DNA of 64,000 nucleotides, taken from positions 1 to 64,000 of the forward strand of contig NZ_FOUB01000013.1 in the NCBI RefSeq assembly GCF_900114745.1, in the 5' to 3' direction. Position numbers and translations under genes: made by a program. The DNA comes from Nitrosomonas communis (lineage in GTDB: Bacteria > Pseudomonadota > Gammaproteobacteria > Burkholderiales > Nitrosomonadaceae). Under the pieces are notes generated by a model. It saw nothing but the letters and a program-made list of their open reading frames with translations. It was not told the origin of the DNA and made no database searches. Of the stretch, positions 36,655-49,107 are shown one piece after another (within the stretch, counting starts at the first letter, position 1; each line of letters opens with the position of its first letter).

Positions 36655-38178
36655 ATGTGTGGAATTCTCGGTGTAGTTGCTCAATCGCCAGTCAATCAAA
36701 TACTTTATGATGGTTTGTTAATGTTACAGCACCGTGGGCAGGATGCGGCTGGTATTGTGACAGCGCAGGAAAACACTTTCCATATGCATAAGGGATTGGG
36801 TATGGTCAGAGATGTTTTCCGCACGCGTAACATGCGTGCTCTACCAGGTAATATGGGGATTGCTCATGTACGCTATCCAACCGCTGGTTCTGCAGAATCG
36901 ACAGCTGAAGCACAGCCATTTTATGTCAATTCACCCTTTGGGATTGTATTGGGGCATAACGGTAATTTGACTAATGCAGCAGAGCTTGATAAGCAATTAT
37001 TTCAATCTGATCGACGTCATGTCAATACGCATTCTGATTCAGAAGTGCTACTGAATGTGTTGGCGCATGAATTACAGGAATGTGCATCGAGCTATCAGTT
37101 AGATCCTGCTACCATTTTTGCTGCAGTTTCTGGTGTACATCGCCGTTGTCAAGGTGCCTACGCAGTGATCGCAATGATTGCTGGCTCTGGCTTACTGGCT
37201 TTTCGTGACCCCTATGGTATTCGCCCCTTGGTTTTTGGTAAAGTAGAAACAGATCATGGGATAGAGTATATGGTGGCATCCGAAAGTGTGGCCCTCGATA
37301 CACTAGGCTTCAAACTGATTCGTGATGTTGCACCAGGGGAAGCAATTTTTATTGATGATAAAAGTAATTTCTATAGTAAACAGTGCGCAGTTAACCCTGA
37401 TCTTAATCCATGTATATTTGAGTATGTTTATCTGGCACGCCCGGATTCAATCATGGATGGTATTTCCGTATACGAAAGTCGGCTCAATATGGGGAGCAGT
37501 CTCGCGGATAAAATAAAAGAAACGATGCAGCACCTTGATATTGATGTCGTAATTCCCATCCCAGAATCAAGCCGCCCAAGTGCCCTGCAACTCGCTAATT
37601 GTCTTGGTATCAATTTTCGTGAAGGGTTTGTTAAAAATCGTTATATCGGTAGAACCTTTATTATGCCGGGTCAGCAACATCGACGTAGGTCAGTACGCCA
37701 GAAGCTCAATGCAATCAGTATTGAGTTTCGTGGTAAGAATGTATTGTTGGTAGATGATTCAATCGTCAGAGGAACGACCAGCCGAGAGATCGTACAAATG
37801 GCGCAAGAAGCGGGGGCACACAAGGTCTATTTCGCATCAGCAGCACCTCCCGTTCGCTTCCCGAATGTTTATGGGATTGATATGCCGACCCGGCAAGAAT
37901 TAATTGCAACCGGCCGTGATAATGATGAGATTTGTCGCGAGATTGGGGCTGATGGTCTTGTCTACCAAGATCTTGAGTCTCTCAAAAATGCGATATCATC
38001 GGTAGATTCGCTCGTAAAGAATTTTGAGACTTCTTGCTTTGATGGAAATTATATAACCAAGGATGTTACCCAAGAATATTTAGCCCGCATTGAGTCGCAG
38101 CGTAATTCTGGTTTAAAAGTATCACGATCTAATAAATATAGTACTCAGCTTGATCTGGGGCTGGTATTGACGGATTAA
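36655..38178 (+). CDS. purF: Amidophosphoribosyltransferase
   Basis: PurF starts purine synthesis by making phosphoribosylamine from PRPP and glutamine. After Met removal the catalytic nucleophile is Cys1 ([12 protein letters not shown]). [15 protein letters not shown] and [10 protein letters not shown] form the glutaminase domain, and the PRPP loop is [18 protein letters not shown]. Length is 507 residues. A ccgagg Shine-Dalgarno precedes the ATG. No clear PurR box was recognised. Confidence 0.97.
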   Translation: MCGILGVVAQSPVNQILYDGLLMLQHRGQDAAGIVTAQENTFHMHKGLGMVRDVFRTRNMRALPGNMGIAHVRYPTAGSAESTAEAQPFYVNSPFGIVLGHNGNLTNAAELDKQLFQSDRRHVNTHSDSEVLLNVLAHELQECASSYQLDPATIFAAVSGVHRRCQGAYAVIAMIAGSGLLAFRDPYGIRPLVFGKVETDHGIEYMVASESVALDTLGFKLIRDVAPGEAIFIDDKSNFYSKQCAVNPDLNPCIFEYVYLARPDSIMDGISVYESRLNMGSSLADKIKETMQHLDIDVVIPIPESSRPSALQLANCLGINFREGFVKNRYIGRTFIMPGQQHRRRSVRQKLNAISIEFRGKNVLLVDDSIVRGTTSREIVQMAQEAGAHKVYFASAAPPVRFPNVYGIDMPTRQELIATGRDNDEICREIGADGLVYQDLESLKNAISSVDSLVKNFETSCFDGNYITKDVTQEYLARIESQRNSGLKVSRSNKYSTQLDLGLVLTD

Positions 38179-38260
38179 TAGAAAAACTGACTGAGCATGA
38201 TCACTAGGATCATTGCTTCCGGATAACAAGCAAGCAGATTAAATTTGGAGAAAAACCGGG

Positions 38261-39439
38261 ATGTTGGATGATTTAGAGCCAGAAACGTTAGCGCTTCATA
38301 CAGGTATTCATCGCAGCCAATTCAATGAGCACTCTGAGGCGATGTATCTTACTTCCAGCTTTGTTTTTGAAAGTGCTGCTCAGGCAGCTGCACGTTTCTC
38401 AGGCGAAGAATCAGGAAATATTTACTCGCGTTTTACAAATCCTACTGTCACGGCCATGCAAGAGCGACTTGCTGCATTGGAAGGAGCTGAAGCATGCGTA
38501 GCGACATCTTCCGGTATGTCAGCCATACTTGCTTGTGTGATGGGATTACTGTCAGCCGGAGACCATATTATTGCCTCGCGTAGTTTATTCGGTGCAACGG
38601 TTAGTCTCTTTTCCAATATTCTCAATCGCTTCAACATTCAAACGACTTTTGTGTCTGCTACTGATATTGATGAATGGCGCTCGGCAGTCAAGGTGAATAC
38701 AAAGCTGTTATTTCTGGAAACGCCTTCCAATCCATTGACTGAGATCTCAGATATCTCGGCATTGTCAGCAGTTGCCAAGCAAGCGAATGCATGGCTGGTG
38801 GTAGATAATTGTTTTTGTACGCCTATATTGCAGAAACCTTTGGAGTTGGGTGCTGATCTAGTGATCCATTCTGCAACTAAGTACCTGGACGGTCAGGGCA
38901 GAGTGCTCGGTGGAGCGGTGCTGGGTAAACATGATTTACTGATGGACGGCGGTATTTTTAGTTTTCTACGTACAGCCGGACCCACATTGAGTGCATTTAA
39001 TGCATGGGTTATTCTGAAAGGACTGGAGACTCTCAAAATCAGAATGGATACACATTGTGCGCATGCCATTGAAATTGCGCACTGGTTAGAAAAGCAAAAG
39101 AACGTATCGCGTGTTTTTTATCCGGGATTGTCATCTCATCCACAGTATGAACTGGCCAAGCTTCAGCAAACAGCTGGAGGAGGTATTGTCACCTTTGAAG
39201 TAGAAGGCGGAAAAGAAGCTGCATGGCGCGTCATAGATAGTACGAGATTAATTTCGATCACGGCTAATCTTGGTGATACCAAGAGCACATTGACCCATCC
39301 TGCTACAACTACACATGGCCGAATCAGCCAGGAAGCGCGTGATGCAGCAGGAATTACTGGTGGGTTATTGCGTATTGCTGTAGGTCTCGAATCCCCGCAA
39401 GATATCAAAGCAGATCTCGCGCGAGGGTTATTATCTTGA
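38261..39439 (+). CDS. metZ: O-succinylhomoserine sulfhydrylase
   Basis: This PLP enzyme of the Cys/Met metabolism family makes homocysteine directly from O-succinylhomoserine and sulfide. The PLP lysine is Lys207 in VIHSATKYLDGQGRVLGG. ATSSGMSAILA and the C-terminal SLGDTKSTLTHPATTTHG-type region (here NLGDTKSTLTHPATTTHG) are present. Family placement favours MetZ over MetB or MetC because of that sequence and the purF-metZ order seen in betaproteobacteria. Length is 392 residues, with a ggagaaa Shine-Dalgarno. Confidence 0.9.
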   Translation: MLDDLEPETLALHTGIHRSQFNEHSEAMYLTSSFVFESAAQAAARFSGEESGNIYSRFTNPTVTAMQERLAALEGAEACVATSSGMSAILACVMGLLSAGDHIIASRSLFGATVSLFSNILNRFNIQTTFVSATDIDEWRSAVKVNTKLLFLETPSNPLTEISDISALSAVAKQANAWLVVDNCFCTPILQKPLELGADLVIHSATKYLDGQGRVLGGAVLGKHDLLMDGGIFSFLRTAGPTLSAFNAWVILKGLETLKIRMDTHCAHAIEIAHWLEKQKNVSRVFYPGLSSHPQYELAKLQQTAGGGIVTFEVEGGKEAAWRVIDSTRLISITANLGDTKSTLTHPATTTHGRISQEARDAAGITGGLLRIAVGLESPQDIKADLARGLLS

Positions 39440-39446
39440 TCTGAAC

Positions 39447-39938
39447 TTAGCAGATTTCAGCTTTTGTAATGATGACATCTTCCAATGGCACATTCTGGTG
39501 CCCAGCATTATTACCTGTTTTTACTTTCTTGATTTTATCAACGATATCCTTTCCTTCGACTACTTTACCAAAGACACAATAGCCAAAAGCCTGAGTGGTA
39601 GGGGCAGTATAGTTAAGGAAATTATTATCGTTAACGTTAATAAAAAACTGAGAGGTGGCTGAATCCACATCGGATGTCCTTGCCATGGCAATAGTATAGG
39701 CATCATTTTTAAGACCATTAGCAGCTTCATTCTTGATAGGAGCAAGTGTCTTTTTTTGTTTCATACCTGGCTCATAGCCACCACCCTGGATCATAAACCC
39801 ATCTATGACGCGATGAAATAATGTATTGTCATAGTGTCCACTATTAACATAATGCAGGAAATTTTGAGCGGTAATGGGTGCTTTGTCGCTATCAAGCTCT
39901 ATTCCAATGACACCATAATTCGTATGTAACTTTATCAT
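39447..39938 (-). CDS. ppiB: Peptidyl-prolyl cis-trans isomerase B (cytosolic cyclophilin)
   Basis: This cyclophilin isomerises X-Pro bonds. The 163-residue protein has no signal peptide. Typical motifs are [29 protein letters not shown], and [20 protein letters not shown]. An agga Shine-Dalgarno precedes the ATG. It converges with metZ across only 7 bp and lies 17 bp after the second cyclophilin gene, so the two are probably one transcript. Confidence 0.95.
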   Translation of the reverse strand: MIKLHTNYGVIGIELDSDKAPITAQNFLHYVNSGHYDNTLFHRVIDGFMIQGGGYEPGMKQKKTLAPIKNEAANGLKNDAYTIAMARTSDVDSATSQFFINVNDNNFLNYTAPTTQAFGYCVFGKVVEGKDIVDKIKKVKTGNNAGHQNVPLEDVIITKAEIC

Positions 39939-39955
39939 GTTTATTCCTAAGTGAG

Positions 39956-40531
39956 TTAATGATCAGGGGAATCTGCGAGACGTTCGATAGATTCGATAAC
40001 GATAGTATTTCTCGGAACATCGCTTACAAAAATTCCCTTTGGTCCTGTCGGTGTCGTTGCTATTTTATTGACGACTTCCATACCTTCAGTCACTTTGCCG
40101 AATACCGTATAGCCATATCCTTGTATGGTTGGGGCAGTATGATTGAGAAATGAATTATTCGCAACATTGATAAAGAATTGGGCGGTTGCTGAGTGCGGAT
40201 TATTGGTTCTTGCCATAGCGATTGTGCCAACTTCATTTTTTAATCCGTTAGTAGCCTCATTCTCAATAGGTTGTTTTGTTGGTTTCTGGATGAGCGATTG
40301 ATCGAATCCTCCTCCTTGGATCATAAAGTTTGCGATAACACGATGAAATACCGTGCCATTATAAAAATCTTCATTGACGTAATTTAAAAAATTCTCTACC
40401 GTTTTAGGCGCTTTCTCAGGATAGAGTTCCACGGTGATTGGGCCGAGATTGGTATTTATTCTGATTTTTGGCGGAGCAGCAAAAAGTGTTGTACTGATTA
40501 TCAGTAACATAACAGTGAGAAATCGGGTCAT
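39956..40531 (-). CDS. ppiA: Periplasmic peptidyl-prolyl cis-trans isomerase (cyclophilin A)
   Basis: This cyclophilin carries a signal peptide [20 protein letters not shown] and so acts in the periplasm. The core has [30 protein letters not shown] and [23 protein letters not shown] 40531 is chosen because aggaatt lies just upstream and the signal peptide starts there. An in-frame upstream ATG at 40570 would put 13 residues before it. The mature protein is closely similar to the ppiB product, suggesting an old duplication. Confidence 0.93.
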   Translation of the reverse strand: MTRFLTVMLLIISTTLFAAPPKIRINTNLGPITVELYPEKAPKTVENFLNYVNEDFYNGTVFHRVIANFMIQGGGFDQSLIQKPTKQPIENEATNGLKNEVGTIAMARTNNPHSATAQFFINVANNSFLNHTAPTIQGYGYTVFGKVTEGMEVVNKIATTPTGPKGIFVSDVPRNTIVIESIERLADSPDH

Positions 40532-40726
40532 GATGTAATTCCTATTCAATGAGTGCATGCGCCGGTTCAAAAAGAAATCCTTTCCTTGTGTTACAATTCC
40601 ACGGTTTTGCTATGAGGTAAGATGGAGCTTTATCTTTTATATTAAGGATAAAATTCTATAATTGACGAATTTTACCAAGAAGATCGCTCCCCCCACAATC
40701 ATTCATTCGCTTATTTATTCACTGCG

Positions 40727-42103
40727 ATGCTTAAAATTTATAATACCCTAACTCGTAAAAAAGAGAAATTTATCCCTATTAAACCTAGTGAAGTCAGAAT
40801 GTATGTGTGCGGGATGACAGTTTATGATTACTGTCATTTGGGTCATGCTCGTGTTTTGGTAGTTTTTGATACGGTTGTGCGCTGGCTAGAAGTAACTGGT
40901 TTCAAGGTAACCTATGTGCGTAATATCACTGATATTGACGATAAAATCATAAAACGTGCGCAAGAAAATGGTGAATCTATCGATACCTTGACCAAATGTT
41001 TTATCGATGCCATGTATGAAGATGCAGCGAGGTTGGGCGTGGCTCAACCTACGCACGAACCTCGTGCTACTCAATGTATCGAGGACATGATTCGCATGAT
41101 ACTTATCCTCGTTCAGAAGGGGTTTGCGTATGTTGCAGGGAATGGAGATGTATTTTATTCAGTTCATCAATTCCCTCATTATGGAAAACTTTCTGGCAAA
41201 TCACTCGAAGATCTACGTGCGGGTGAACGTGTAGAAATTGATCTCAATAAAAAAGATCCATTGGACTTCGTGCTATGGAAAGCTGCAAAAACTGGCGAAC
41301 CTTGCTGGGACTCTCCTTGGGGGAAAGGACGGCCGGGCTGGCATATTGAATGTTCAGCGATGAGTGAGCATTATCTGGGTGAACACTTTGATATTCATGG
41401 TGGTGGCCAGGATCTACAATTTCCGCATCATGAGAATGAAATAGCGCAAAGCGAAGGTGCGCACGATCATCCTTATGTTAACTATTGGATGCATAATGGC
41501 TTTGTACGTGTTGATAACGAAAAGATGTCCAAATCATTGGGTAACTTTTTTACAGTACGGGAAGTTCTCGCGCGCTATCAACCGGAAGTTGTACGTTTCT
41601 TCATTTTACGTGCGCATTATCGTAGCCCCCTCAATTATTCAGATGAGCATCTAAATGATGCCAAGAATGCGCTTGATCGGCTTTATATCGCTTTGAAAGA
41701 GTATAACTTGCCATCAACCGAAATAAACTGGGATGAGCCGTATGCTGAACGATTCAAGGCAGCGATGAACGACGATTTCAATACAGCCGAAGCTATCGCT
41801 GTTCTGTTTGATCTTGCCGGCGAGATCAATAGAACGAGTAATTCTCAGCTCGCAATCTTGCTCAAAGCATTAGGTGGCGCCTTAGGTTTGTTGCAACAGA
41901 ATCCGCAAGCTTATCTCCAAAATTTACCTTCAGCAGAAAAAAATTTATTTTCTCAGCAGGCGATTGAACAAATGATCCAGCAGCGTTTGGAAGCGCGGAA
42001 GAACCGAGATTTTGTTCAAGCTGACAATATCCGTAAACAACTGGCAGCAGCAGGCATTATTCTGGAAGATAGTGTGCAGGGGACAACCTGGCGTCGTCAG
42101 TAA
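40727..42103 (+). CDS. cysS: Cysteinyl-tRNA synthetase
   Basis: CysRS charges tRNA-Cys. The class I motifs are [11 protein letters not shown] (HIGH-type) and [10 protein letters not shown] (KMSKS). Zinc ligands are seen in [22 protein letters not shown] and the HHENE region. Length is 458 residues (E. coli 461). It is divergent from the cyclophilin pair, with about 195 bp between. Confidence 0.97.
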   Translation: MLKIYNTLTRKKEKFIPIKPSEVRMYVCGMTVYDYCHLGHARVLVVFDTVVRWLEVTGFKVTYVRNITDIDDKIIKRAQENGESIDTLTKCFIDAMYEDAARLGVAQPTHEPRATQCIEDMIRMILILVQKGFAYVAGNGDVFYSVHQFPHYGKLSGKSLEDLRAGERVEIDLNKKDPLDFVLWKAAKTGEPCWDSPWGKGRPGWHIECSAMSEHYLGEHFDIHGGGQDLQFPHHENEIAQSEGAHDHPYVNYWMHNGFVRVDNEKMSKSLGNFFTVREVLARYQPEVVRFFILRAHYRSPLNYSDEHLNDAKNALDRLYIALKEYNLPSTEINWDEPYAERFKAAMNDDFNTAEAIAVLFDLAGEINRTSNSQLAILLKALGGALGLLQQNPQAYLQNLPSAEKNLFSQQAIEQMIQQRLEARKNRDFVQADNIRKQLAAAGIILEDSVQGTTWRRQ

Positions 42104-42162
42104 TACCTTTTACGTGAAAATATGAGATTTTGTTTTTTTCAATTCGCACGGAAATTAAATGA

Positions 42163-43713
42163 TCAATAAATGCTATGCGCATGAGAATATCTGAAGCGAG
42201 CATGATGACCATATACCCATTGATTCAAGAGATGGCGAGCTGAATCAATAATTTCCGATGCTGTCATCCCTATCGGACCAGCCAGGGTTTCAAGCAAGGC
42301 ATCCGCTGCTGCACCATGCAGATAAACAGCCAGTAGCAATGCGTTCTCTGAAGTTAGCCCCTGAGCGAGTAGCGCGCCTGTCATGCCGGAAAGCACATCA
42401 CCTGTTCCCGCGCTGCTTAAGCCGGGGTTGCCGCTGGCATTTAAATAACAATGACCGTTTGGAAATGCACAGATGCTTCCTGCCCCTTTCAGCACAACTG
42501 AACAATTGAAATTCCTGGCTAGATCCTCTGCTGCTTTCATACGATGGTTCTGAACAGTGGCGATATCGGTACCGAGCAGCCGTGCTGCTTCAGCAGCATG
42601 TGGCGTGAGAAGGGATGGCGCATGGCGGGTACGTAATACGCTCGCGAGCTCAGAATGGTGTGCAATCAGATTAAGGGCGTCTGCATCCAAAACCAGGGGT
42701 AAAGAAGAAGTCTGCAAAATCTTTTCCAGGCATAGACAGGCCGAAATTTCCTTTCCGAGTCCCGGGCCCACGACCAGACAAGTGAGGTGATCGAGCTCGA
42801 ATAGCTCGTCCACTGGACGCAGCATGAGTTCTGGCTGTGCTGGGTCGACAGTTGACGGTTGATTGGCTAGCAAACCAAGATATACTCTCCCGGCCCCTAA
42901 TTTAAGTGCGCCTGAGCCTGCTAATAGTGCCGCCCCGATCATGCCTGATGCTCCTCCTATGATCCCCACGCTGCCAAAGGCGCCTTTATGGCTGTTAGCC
43001 GGGCGAGGAGCAGGCAATAATGTTTTTATCAGGGTTTCATCCATTAACCATGATTGCGGGCTTTTCATAGAGATTGCGTCGAGATCCAGATCGCATAAAA
43101 TGATTTCTCCGGCATATTCGCAGCCATCATGGGTCACAAGGCCTGGCTTCAGGCCAATGAAAGTAGCCGTAATCGTTGCTTTGATGGCAGTACTCGGTGC
43201 GGTTCCGTTATCTGCATTGAGACCACTCGGAATATCGAGCGCAAGTACTGGTAAATTCATATTGTTAACGGCTTCGATCAGAAGCTGATAATTTTCATCT
43301 AATGGAGATTTTGCAGGGTTTAGGCCAATGCCGAATAATCCGTCGATGATGACATGCCATGAACCGGAAGAGGGGATGTCGTGATAAAGCTCTCCGCCCA
43401 TACTCAGCCAGTTTTGTAAAGCCTGCTTGGCATCGTGCGATAATTTGGAGGGTTCACCAGTGAAAATGGTGGTGACCTGAAAACCCCATGTGCGCAAATA
43501 GCGTGCTGTGACAAAGGCATCTCCTCCATTATTGCCCGGTCCAGCTAGTACCAGGATTTTATTTTTATCGTCACTGAGCAGTTTATCTTTGGTGATATGA
43601 GCGGCCGCTAATCCAGCTTTTTCCATGAGATTTGGAGGATTAGGTCGAGCGACAGCAAGCTGTTCGATTTCACGAATGTCAGCGGTGGAATAGAGAGGAA
43701 TCGGGTTATTCAT
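42163..43713 (-). CDS. nnr: Bifunctional NAD(P)H-hydrate epimerase / ADP-dependent NAD(P)H-hydrate dehydratase
   Basis: This enzyme repairs damaged NAD(P)HX. The N-terminal YjeF_N epimerase domain (about 1-215) has VLAGPGNNGGDAFVTARYL and DGLFGIGL. The C-terminal ribokinase-like dehydratase domain (about 225-500) has GAFGSVGIIGGASGMIGA, LVLDADALNL, LTPHAAEAARLLG, and the catalytic GNPGLSSAGTGDVLSGM. The 516 residues match the fused form. It is divergent from purL across about 60 bp. Confidence 0.93.
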   Translation of the reverse strand: MNNPIPLYSTADIREIEQLAVARPNPPNLMEKAGLAAAHITKDKLLSDDKNKILVLAGPGNNGGDAFVTARYLRTWGFQVTTIFTGEPSKLSHDAKQALQNWLSMGGELYHDIPSSGSWHVIIDGLFGIGLNPAKSPLDENYQLLIEAVNNMNLPVLALDIPSGLNADNGTAPSTAIKATITATFIGLKPGLVTHDGCEYAGEIILCDLDLDAISMKSPQSWLMDETLIKTLLPAPRPANSHKGAFGSVGIIGGASGMIGAALLAGSGALKLGAGRVYLGLLANQPSTVDPAQPELMLRPVDELFELDHLTCLVVGPGLGKEISACLCLEKILQTSSLPLVLDADALNLIAHHSELASVLRTRHAPSLLTPHAAEAARLLGTDIATVQNHRMKAAEDLARNFNCSVVLKGAGSICAFPNGHCYLNASGNPGLSSAGTGDVLSGMTGALLAQGLTSENALLLAVYLHGAAADALLETLAGPIGMTASEIIDSARHLLNQWVYGHHARFRYSHAHSIY

Positions 43714-43776
43714 CTGATTGTGTGTCTTCTCGTGTAAAATAATTATTCTTAATTTAACTCATTATAATTTTGATTG

Positions 43777-46700
43777 ATGCTGCAATTTCGAGGCCATAAG
43801 GCGCTATCTCACTTTCGATTACAAAAATTATCTGATCTGATCAAATCCATCGTACCTCAAATTTCGGTTATTGACGCTGAGTACTGGTATTTTTGTAAAA
43901 TAAAACGCGATTTGAAGCAAAATGAACTAAACATTCTGCAGAAGTTACTTGGCATTGATCCCGCGCAACAACCGCCTGTACCGGAAGGTGAGTTTGTGTT
44001 AGTTTTACCGCGCCCAGGCACCATCTCCCCCTGGTCCTCTAAGGCAACGGACATTGTTCATCATTGTGGAATCGAGGTGATTGAAAGGATAGAGCGAGGT
44101 GTTGCATTTTATATCCAGCATGAAATGGCGTTTTCTAAAGAGAACAGGCGTGCAATCGAGGCAATCATACATGATCGCATGACTGAAGCGGTTTTTCATT
44201 CTTTGTCTGAAGCAGTGGTTTTGTTTCATGATGTTGAACCGGTACCGCTAAAAGAAATCAATATTTTAGAAGAAGATAGGACAGCTCTGGTTAAGGCTAA
44301 TCAAACAATGGGGTTAGCCTTATCTCCTGATGAAATTGATTATCTCATGGATTATTTTCTTAATGTCAGGCGTAATCCTACCGATGTAGAGTTAATGATG
44401 TTTGCCCAAGCAAATTCAGAACATTGCCGGCATAAAATTTTTAATGCAGACTGGATTATTGATGGCGAACAAAAAGAACAATCACTGTTTTCAATGATAC
44501 GTCATACCCATCAACAGCATCCACAAGGCACAATTTTGGCCTATGCGGATAATGCTGCCATTATCGAAGGGGCAACCATCCATCGCTTCTGTCCCGGAAA
44601 GAATCACGCTTATGGCTATGCACTGGAGCCTACTCATCTGCTCATTAAAGTGGAAACCCATAATCATCCGACGGCAATTTGTCCTTTCCCGGGAGCCGCA
44701 ACAGGGGTAGGAGGAGAAATTCGGGATGAGGGGGCAACCGGGCGCGGCGCTAAACCCAAAGCTGGATTAACCGGTTTCTCTGTTTCCAATTTGCGTATTC
44801 CAAATTTTATTCAGCCTTGGGAAACATTGCATGGGCAAAGTGGCTATGGCAAGCCTGTACGTATTGTCTCAGCCCTGGAAATCATGTTGACTGGGCCTAT
44901 CGGTGGTGCTGCGTTTAATAATGAATTTGGCAGACCTAATCTTGCAGGCTATTTTCGCACATTCGAAGCGCAAGTTGCCGGTGAGATGCGGGGCTATCAC
45001 AAGCCTATCATGCTGGCTGGAGGAATTGGACAGATTTCAGAACGACATACCGCAAAGCAAGATTTCTCAAAAGATGCCTTACTGATTCAACTGGGCGGAC
45101 CGGGCATGCTGATTGGGCTTGGAGGAGGGGCTGCTTCCAGTATGGATACGGGCACTAATACGGAAGACTTGGATTTTGATTCAGTTCAACGCGGTAATGC
45201 CGAAATGCAACGTCGTGCGCAGGAAGTAATCGATCGTTGCTGGCAGCTGGAGCGCAGTGGGCAACCTAATCCTATTCTTTCGATTCACGATGTCGGTGCT
45301 GGCGGTTTATCCAATGCTTTGCCCGAACTTGTTCATGGAGCTGGCTGCGGAGGACATTTTAATTTACGTGCGATTCCTTTGGAAGAATCCGGCATGTCAC
45401 CGATGCAGATTTGGTGTAATGAAGCACAGGAGCGCTATGTGCTTGCTATTAGACGAGGATCATTGACTTTGTTCCAGGGAATTTGTGAACGAGAACGATG
45501 CCCTTATGCCGTGGTAGGCGAAGCGGTTATTCGGGAACAACTTATTGTTAATGATGAGAAATCTAGCACCCTGCCGATAAATATGCCTCTTTCGGTATTA
45601 TTAGGTAAACCGCCCAAAATGACGCGTGTCGTCTCGCATATTAGTCATGTGTTACCTCCATTTGATCTGACTGGGATACACTTGCAAGAAGCTGCTTATC
45701 GGGTTTTAAGGTTGCCCGCTGTCGCAGATAAAACATTTTTGATCACTATTGGTGACCGTAGTGTGGGTGGAATGACTGCGCGTGATCAGATGGTGGGGCC
45801 TTGGCAAATACCGGTAGCAGATGTCGCAGTAACGGCCATGGGTTATCAGACTTATCTTGGGGAGGCATTTGCGCTCGGTGAGCGCGCACCTCTGGCATTG
45901 ATTGATCCAGCGGCCTCTGCGCGCATGGCAGTAGGAGAAGCCATTACTAATATGGCTGCTGCTGCGATAAACGATCTGAGCGAGATCAAACTGTCTGCTA
46001 ACTGGATGGCTGCTGCCGGGCACACAGGTGAGGATGCTGCGCTCTATGACGCGGTTCATGCTGTGGCGATGGAATTATGTCCTCAGCTAGGGATTAGTAT
46101 TCCGGTTGGCAAAGATTCCATGTCCATGAAAACCGCTTGGCAAGAATTAAATGGAAATAAAGGTAGTAAACAAAAAGAGGTGATTGCGCCTCTCTCATTG
46201 ATTATTTCTGCTTTTGCAAGAGTGCGTGATGTGCGCAAAACGCTTACCCCGCAGTTACGTACTGATTGTGGTAAAACCGAGCTTATTCTAATTGATCTAG
46301 GAAGCAGGAGAAACCGCTTGGGTGGTTCGGCATTGACACAAGTTTATGGGCAATTGGGGAATGTTGTCCCAGATATATCCACTGTTGCCGAAATAGAAAA
46401 ACTTAAACGTTTGTTTTCGATCATACAGGAACTGATTTGTGCGGATCAAATTCTAGCTTATCATGACCGTTCAGATGGTGGATTGTTTGTGACTTTGTGC
46501 GAGATGGCTTTTGCTGGCCATGTGGGCATGACGATCAGCCTGGACCAGTTGTGTTGTGATTCATTGGCTAAAGATGCCGGTGATGAAATTAAGCCGGAGA
46601 TGCTGCCTGGCAGATCTTTGGAACGCGCGATGGCGGCATTATTCAATGAAGAATTGGGGGGAGTGATTCAGATCAAAAAACAATATGTTGAAACAGTGCT

Positions 46701-47763
46701 ACAAATGCTGTCAGAAGCTGGCTTAAGTAATGAGAGCTTCGTCTTGGGGAGCCCCAATGAACAGGATGAGATCCATTTCTTGCTTAACAATAAAATCATT
46801 TTTCAGGAGAAACGGATTAATTTGCAGCGTGCCTGGTCAGAAACGACTTACCAGATGCAGAAATTGCGTGACAATCCCGTATGCGCACAACAAGAATTTG
46901 ATCGTATCCTTGATATTTCTGACCCTGGCTTGAGCGCGGAACTGACTTTTGATATCGAAGAGGATATTGCAGCTCCCTTTATCCAAGCGGGTATTCGACC
47001 CAAGATGGCCATTCTGCGTGAGCAAGGGGTAAATGGTCATGTGGAAATGGCGGCTGCCTTTGATCGTGCCGGATTTGAGGCTGTTGATGTGCATATGAGC
47101 GATATCATTACAGGGCGCGTTTCATTAGGCGACTATAAAGGGTTTGTTGCCTGTGGCGGATTTTCTTATGGAGATGTGCTTGGGGCTGGTGAGGGGTGGG
47201 CCAAATCTATTTTGTTTAACGTACGTGCGCGCAATGAATTTGAATCTTTTTTTGAGCGTAGCGACACTTTCGCACTGGGGGTATGCAATGGCTGCCAGAT
47301 GATGAGCAATTTACATGAAATTATTCCAGGCACCGATCATTGGCCGCATTTCGAACGTAATCTATCTGAGCAATTTGAAGCGCGCTTTGTCATGGTTGAG
47401 ATACCAAAGAATCCTTCACTTTTCTTTGATGGCATGGTAGGGAGTCGTTTGCCTATTCAAGTAGCACATGGAGAAGGATATGCAGCCTTCAACAATGGTC
47501 AGCAATTGGAGTCAGCATCATCCTATGTTCCATTACGCTTTGTTGATCACTACGGTACGGCAACTGAGCGGTATCCATTTAATCCTAATGGTTCACCGCA
47601 AGGGATTGCTGGGATGACTTCGACCGATGGTCGATTTACCATTCTGATGCCGCATCCTGAACGGGTTTTTCGTACCGTTCAGCATTCATGGCATGTAGAT
47701 GCCTGGCCAGAAGATTCTCCTTGGATGAGGATGTTCAGAAATGCGCGTAAATGGGTAGAGTAA
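43777..47763 (+). CDS. purL: Phosphoribosylformylglycinamidine synthase (large single-chain)
   Basis: PurL makes FGAM from FGAR, glutamine and ATP. The order is: N-terminal PurS-like region, AIR-synthase halves ([59 protein letters not shown]), and a C-terminal glutaminase domain with the nucleophile in [13 protein letters not shown] and [10 protein letters not shown]. It is 1328 residues from ATG 43777; a TTG sits one codon upstream. There is no fused or separate purS or purQ here, as expected for proteobacteria. Confidence 0.97.
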   Translation: MLQFRGHKALSHFRLQKLSDLIKSIVPQISVIDAEYWYFCKIKRDLKQNELNILQKLLGIDPAQQPPVPEGEFVLVLPRPGTISPWSSKATDIVHHCGIEVIERIERGVAFYIQHEMAFSKENRRAIEAIIHDRMTEAVFHSLSEAVVLFHDVEPVPLKEINILEEDRTALVKANQTMGLALSPDEIDYLMDYFLNVRRNPTDVELMMFAQANSEHCRHKIFNADWIIDGEQKEQSLFSMIRHTHQQHPQGTILAYADNAAIIEGATIHRFCPGKNHAYGYALEPTHLLIKVETHNHPTAICPFPGAATGVGGEIRDEGATGRGAKPKAGLTGFSVSNLRIPNFIQPWETLHGQSGYGKPVRIVSALEIMLTGPIGGAAFNNEFGRPNLAGYFRTFEAQVAGEMRGYHKPIMLAGGIGQISERHTAKQDFSKDALLIQLGGPGMLIGLGGGAASSMDTGTNTEDLDFDSVQRGNAEMQRRAQEVIDRCWQLERSGQPNPILSIHDVGAGGLSNALPELVHGAGCGGHFNLRAIPLEESGMSPMQIWCNEAQERYVLAIRRGSLTLFQGICERERCPYAVVGEAVIREQLIVNDEKSSTLPINMPLSVLLGKPPKMTRVVSHISHVLPPFDLTGIHLQEAAYRVLRLPAVADKTFLITIGDRSVGGMTARDQMVGPWQIPVADVAVTAMGYQTYLGEAFALGERAPLALIDPAASARMAVGEAITNMAAAAINDLSEIKLSANWMAAAGHTGEDAALYDAVHAVAMELCPQLGISIPVGKDSMSMKTAWQELNGNKGSKQKEVIAPLSLIISAFARVRDVRKTLTPQLRTDCGKTELILIDLGSRRNRLGGSALTQVYGQLGNVVPDISTVAEIEKLKRLFSIIQELICADQILAYHDRSDGGLFVTLCEMAFAGHVGMTISLDQLCCDSLAKDAGDEIKPEMLPGRSLERAMAALFNEELGGVIQIKKQYVETVLQMLSEAGLSNESFVLGSPNEQDEIHFLLNNKIIFQEKRINLQRAWSETTYQMQKLRDNPVCAQQEFDRILDISDPGLSAELTFDIEEDIAAPFIQAGIRPKMAILREQGVNGHVEMAAAFDRAGFEAVDVHMSDIITGRVSLGDYKGFVACGGFSYGDVLGAGEGWAKSILFNVRARNEFESFFERSDTFALGVCNGCQMMSNLHEIIPGTDHWPHFERNLSEQFEARFVMVEIPKNPSLFFDGMVGSRLPIQVAHGEGYAAFNNGQQLESASSYVPLRFVDHYGTATERYPFNPNGSPQGIAGMTSTDGRFTILMPHPERVFRTVQHSWHVDAWPEDSPWMRMFRNARKWVE

Positions 47764-47856
47764 GTGTTTGCAACCAATCATGCGCTGTCTTTAATCTTCC
47801 GAGGGTATTAGTACGTCACTCTCTAGATCATTAATATTTTTAAGATAATCTATAAA

Positions 47857-49107
47857 ATGACTAAGTGGAAAGTTAGCATCCGAAGCGGATTAGTAAGCAT
47901 AATGTTGTTAGTGTGGGCAGTACATTCCGAAAATTTGCCAGCACAAATTATTCCTGCTCATAAACCTAAATCTCTTGGCAGTGATCCTGCGCGAGAATGT
48001 GTGCCAATAGCACATTGGGTTATTCCAGGGAAGGGCAAGGCTGTCTTATCCGATATTATTAAGCGCGCAGCAAATCAATCGGTAATTTTACTAGGTGAAA
48101 CACATGTTAATCGGGAGCACCATCGTTGGCAATTACAAATACTGGCAGCTTTATATGCTGCTCGTCCCGATATAGTGATTGGTTTCGAAATGTTCCCACG
48201 TCGGGTCCAGAAAGTACTCGATCAATGGGTGGCGGGTGAGCTATCTGAAGCTGCTTTCTTGAAAGCTTCAGAATGGGATACGGTATGGAGAACAGATGCC
48301 AGTCTTTATCTGCCATTATTTCATTTTGCACGCATGAATCGTATCCCGATGCGAGCACTTAATATTGATACCAAATTAAGAAAGCAGGTAGCTGAGAAAG
48401 GCTTTGACAGTATTCCCGAGAATGAACGTGAAGGAGTAACGCGTCCAGCACCTCCCAGCTCCGGATATCTTGATTTTTTGTTACCCATATACGAGTCACA
48501 TGATCGTAAGGATAGGAAAAAGGAAAGAAATAGTCGTTATGATCCTGATTTCTTACGATTCGTTATTGGTCAGCAATTATGGGACCGGGCAATGGCTCAA
48601 GAAATTCATGGGGTACTTAGCACGCAGGATCAAGGGAAAAGTCCGCTAGTTGTTGCTATTATGGGATCGGGTCATATTATGCATGGTTTCGGTGTTCCTC
48701 ATCAATTGAGGGATCTGGGTGTAACAAAAATTACTTCATTATTACCATGGGATACAAACAAACCATGTCAACAATTGGTTGCAGATTATGCTGATGCCGT
48801 TTTTGGCGTTAGCCCGGTTGGTGCGGAAACCACACCTTTGCGCCAGCGGCTGGGTATTCGCTATGAGATTGCTTCACAGGATGGCGGGGCGCGTGTTCTG
48901 GAGGTTGAAAAAGGCAGTATTGCCGAGGAGGCTAATATGCTGGAAAACGATATCATCACTGAGATCGCTGGATTATCGGTGATGGAAGTGGGAGATCTCA
49001 TTGCTGTGATCAAACGTCAGGCACCTGGCACATGGTTGCCACTCAAAGTCAAGCGAGGGAATGGCGAGATTGAGATTGTTGCCAAGTTTCCTGCACTAGT
49101 GAAATAA
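47857..49107 (+). CDS. ChaN-like haem-binding family protein with C-terminal PDZ domain
   Basis: The 416-residue exported protein has a signal peptide (about 1-30), but I see no lipobox Cys. A ChaN-like (DUF399) domain covers about residues 60-300, with LLGETHVNREHHRWQLQIL, IGFEMFPRRVQ and VVAIMGSGHIMHGFG. A PDZ domain sits at about 335-405 (LEVEKGSIAEEANMLENDII, MEVGDLIAVI). ChaN proteins bind haem in Campylobacter. The PDZ fusion suggests a scaffold or protease partner. It follows purL by 93 bp. Confidence 0.82.
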   Translation: MTKWKVSIRSGLVSIMLLVWAVHSENLPAQIIPAHKPKSLGSDPARECVPIAHWVIPGKGKAVLSDIIKRAANQSVILLGETHVNREHHRWQLQILAALYAARPDIVIGFEMFPRRVQKVLDQWVAGELSEAAFLKASEWDTVWRTDASLYLPLFHFARMNRIPMRALNIDTKLRKQVAEKGFDSIPENEREGVTRPAPPSSGYLDFLLPIYESHDRKDRKKERNSRYDPDFLRFVIGQQLWDRAMAQEIHGVLSTQDQGKSPLVVAIMGSGHIMHGFGVPHQLRDLGVTKITSLLPWDTNKPCQQLVADYADAVFGVSPVGAETTPLRQRLGIRYEIASQDGGARVLEVEKGSIAEEANMLENDIITEIAGLSVMEVGDLIAVIKRQAPGTWLPLKVKRGNGEIEIVAKFPALVK

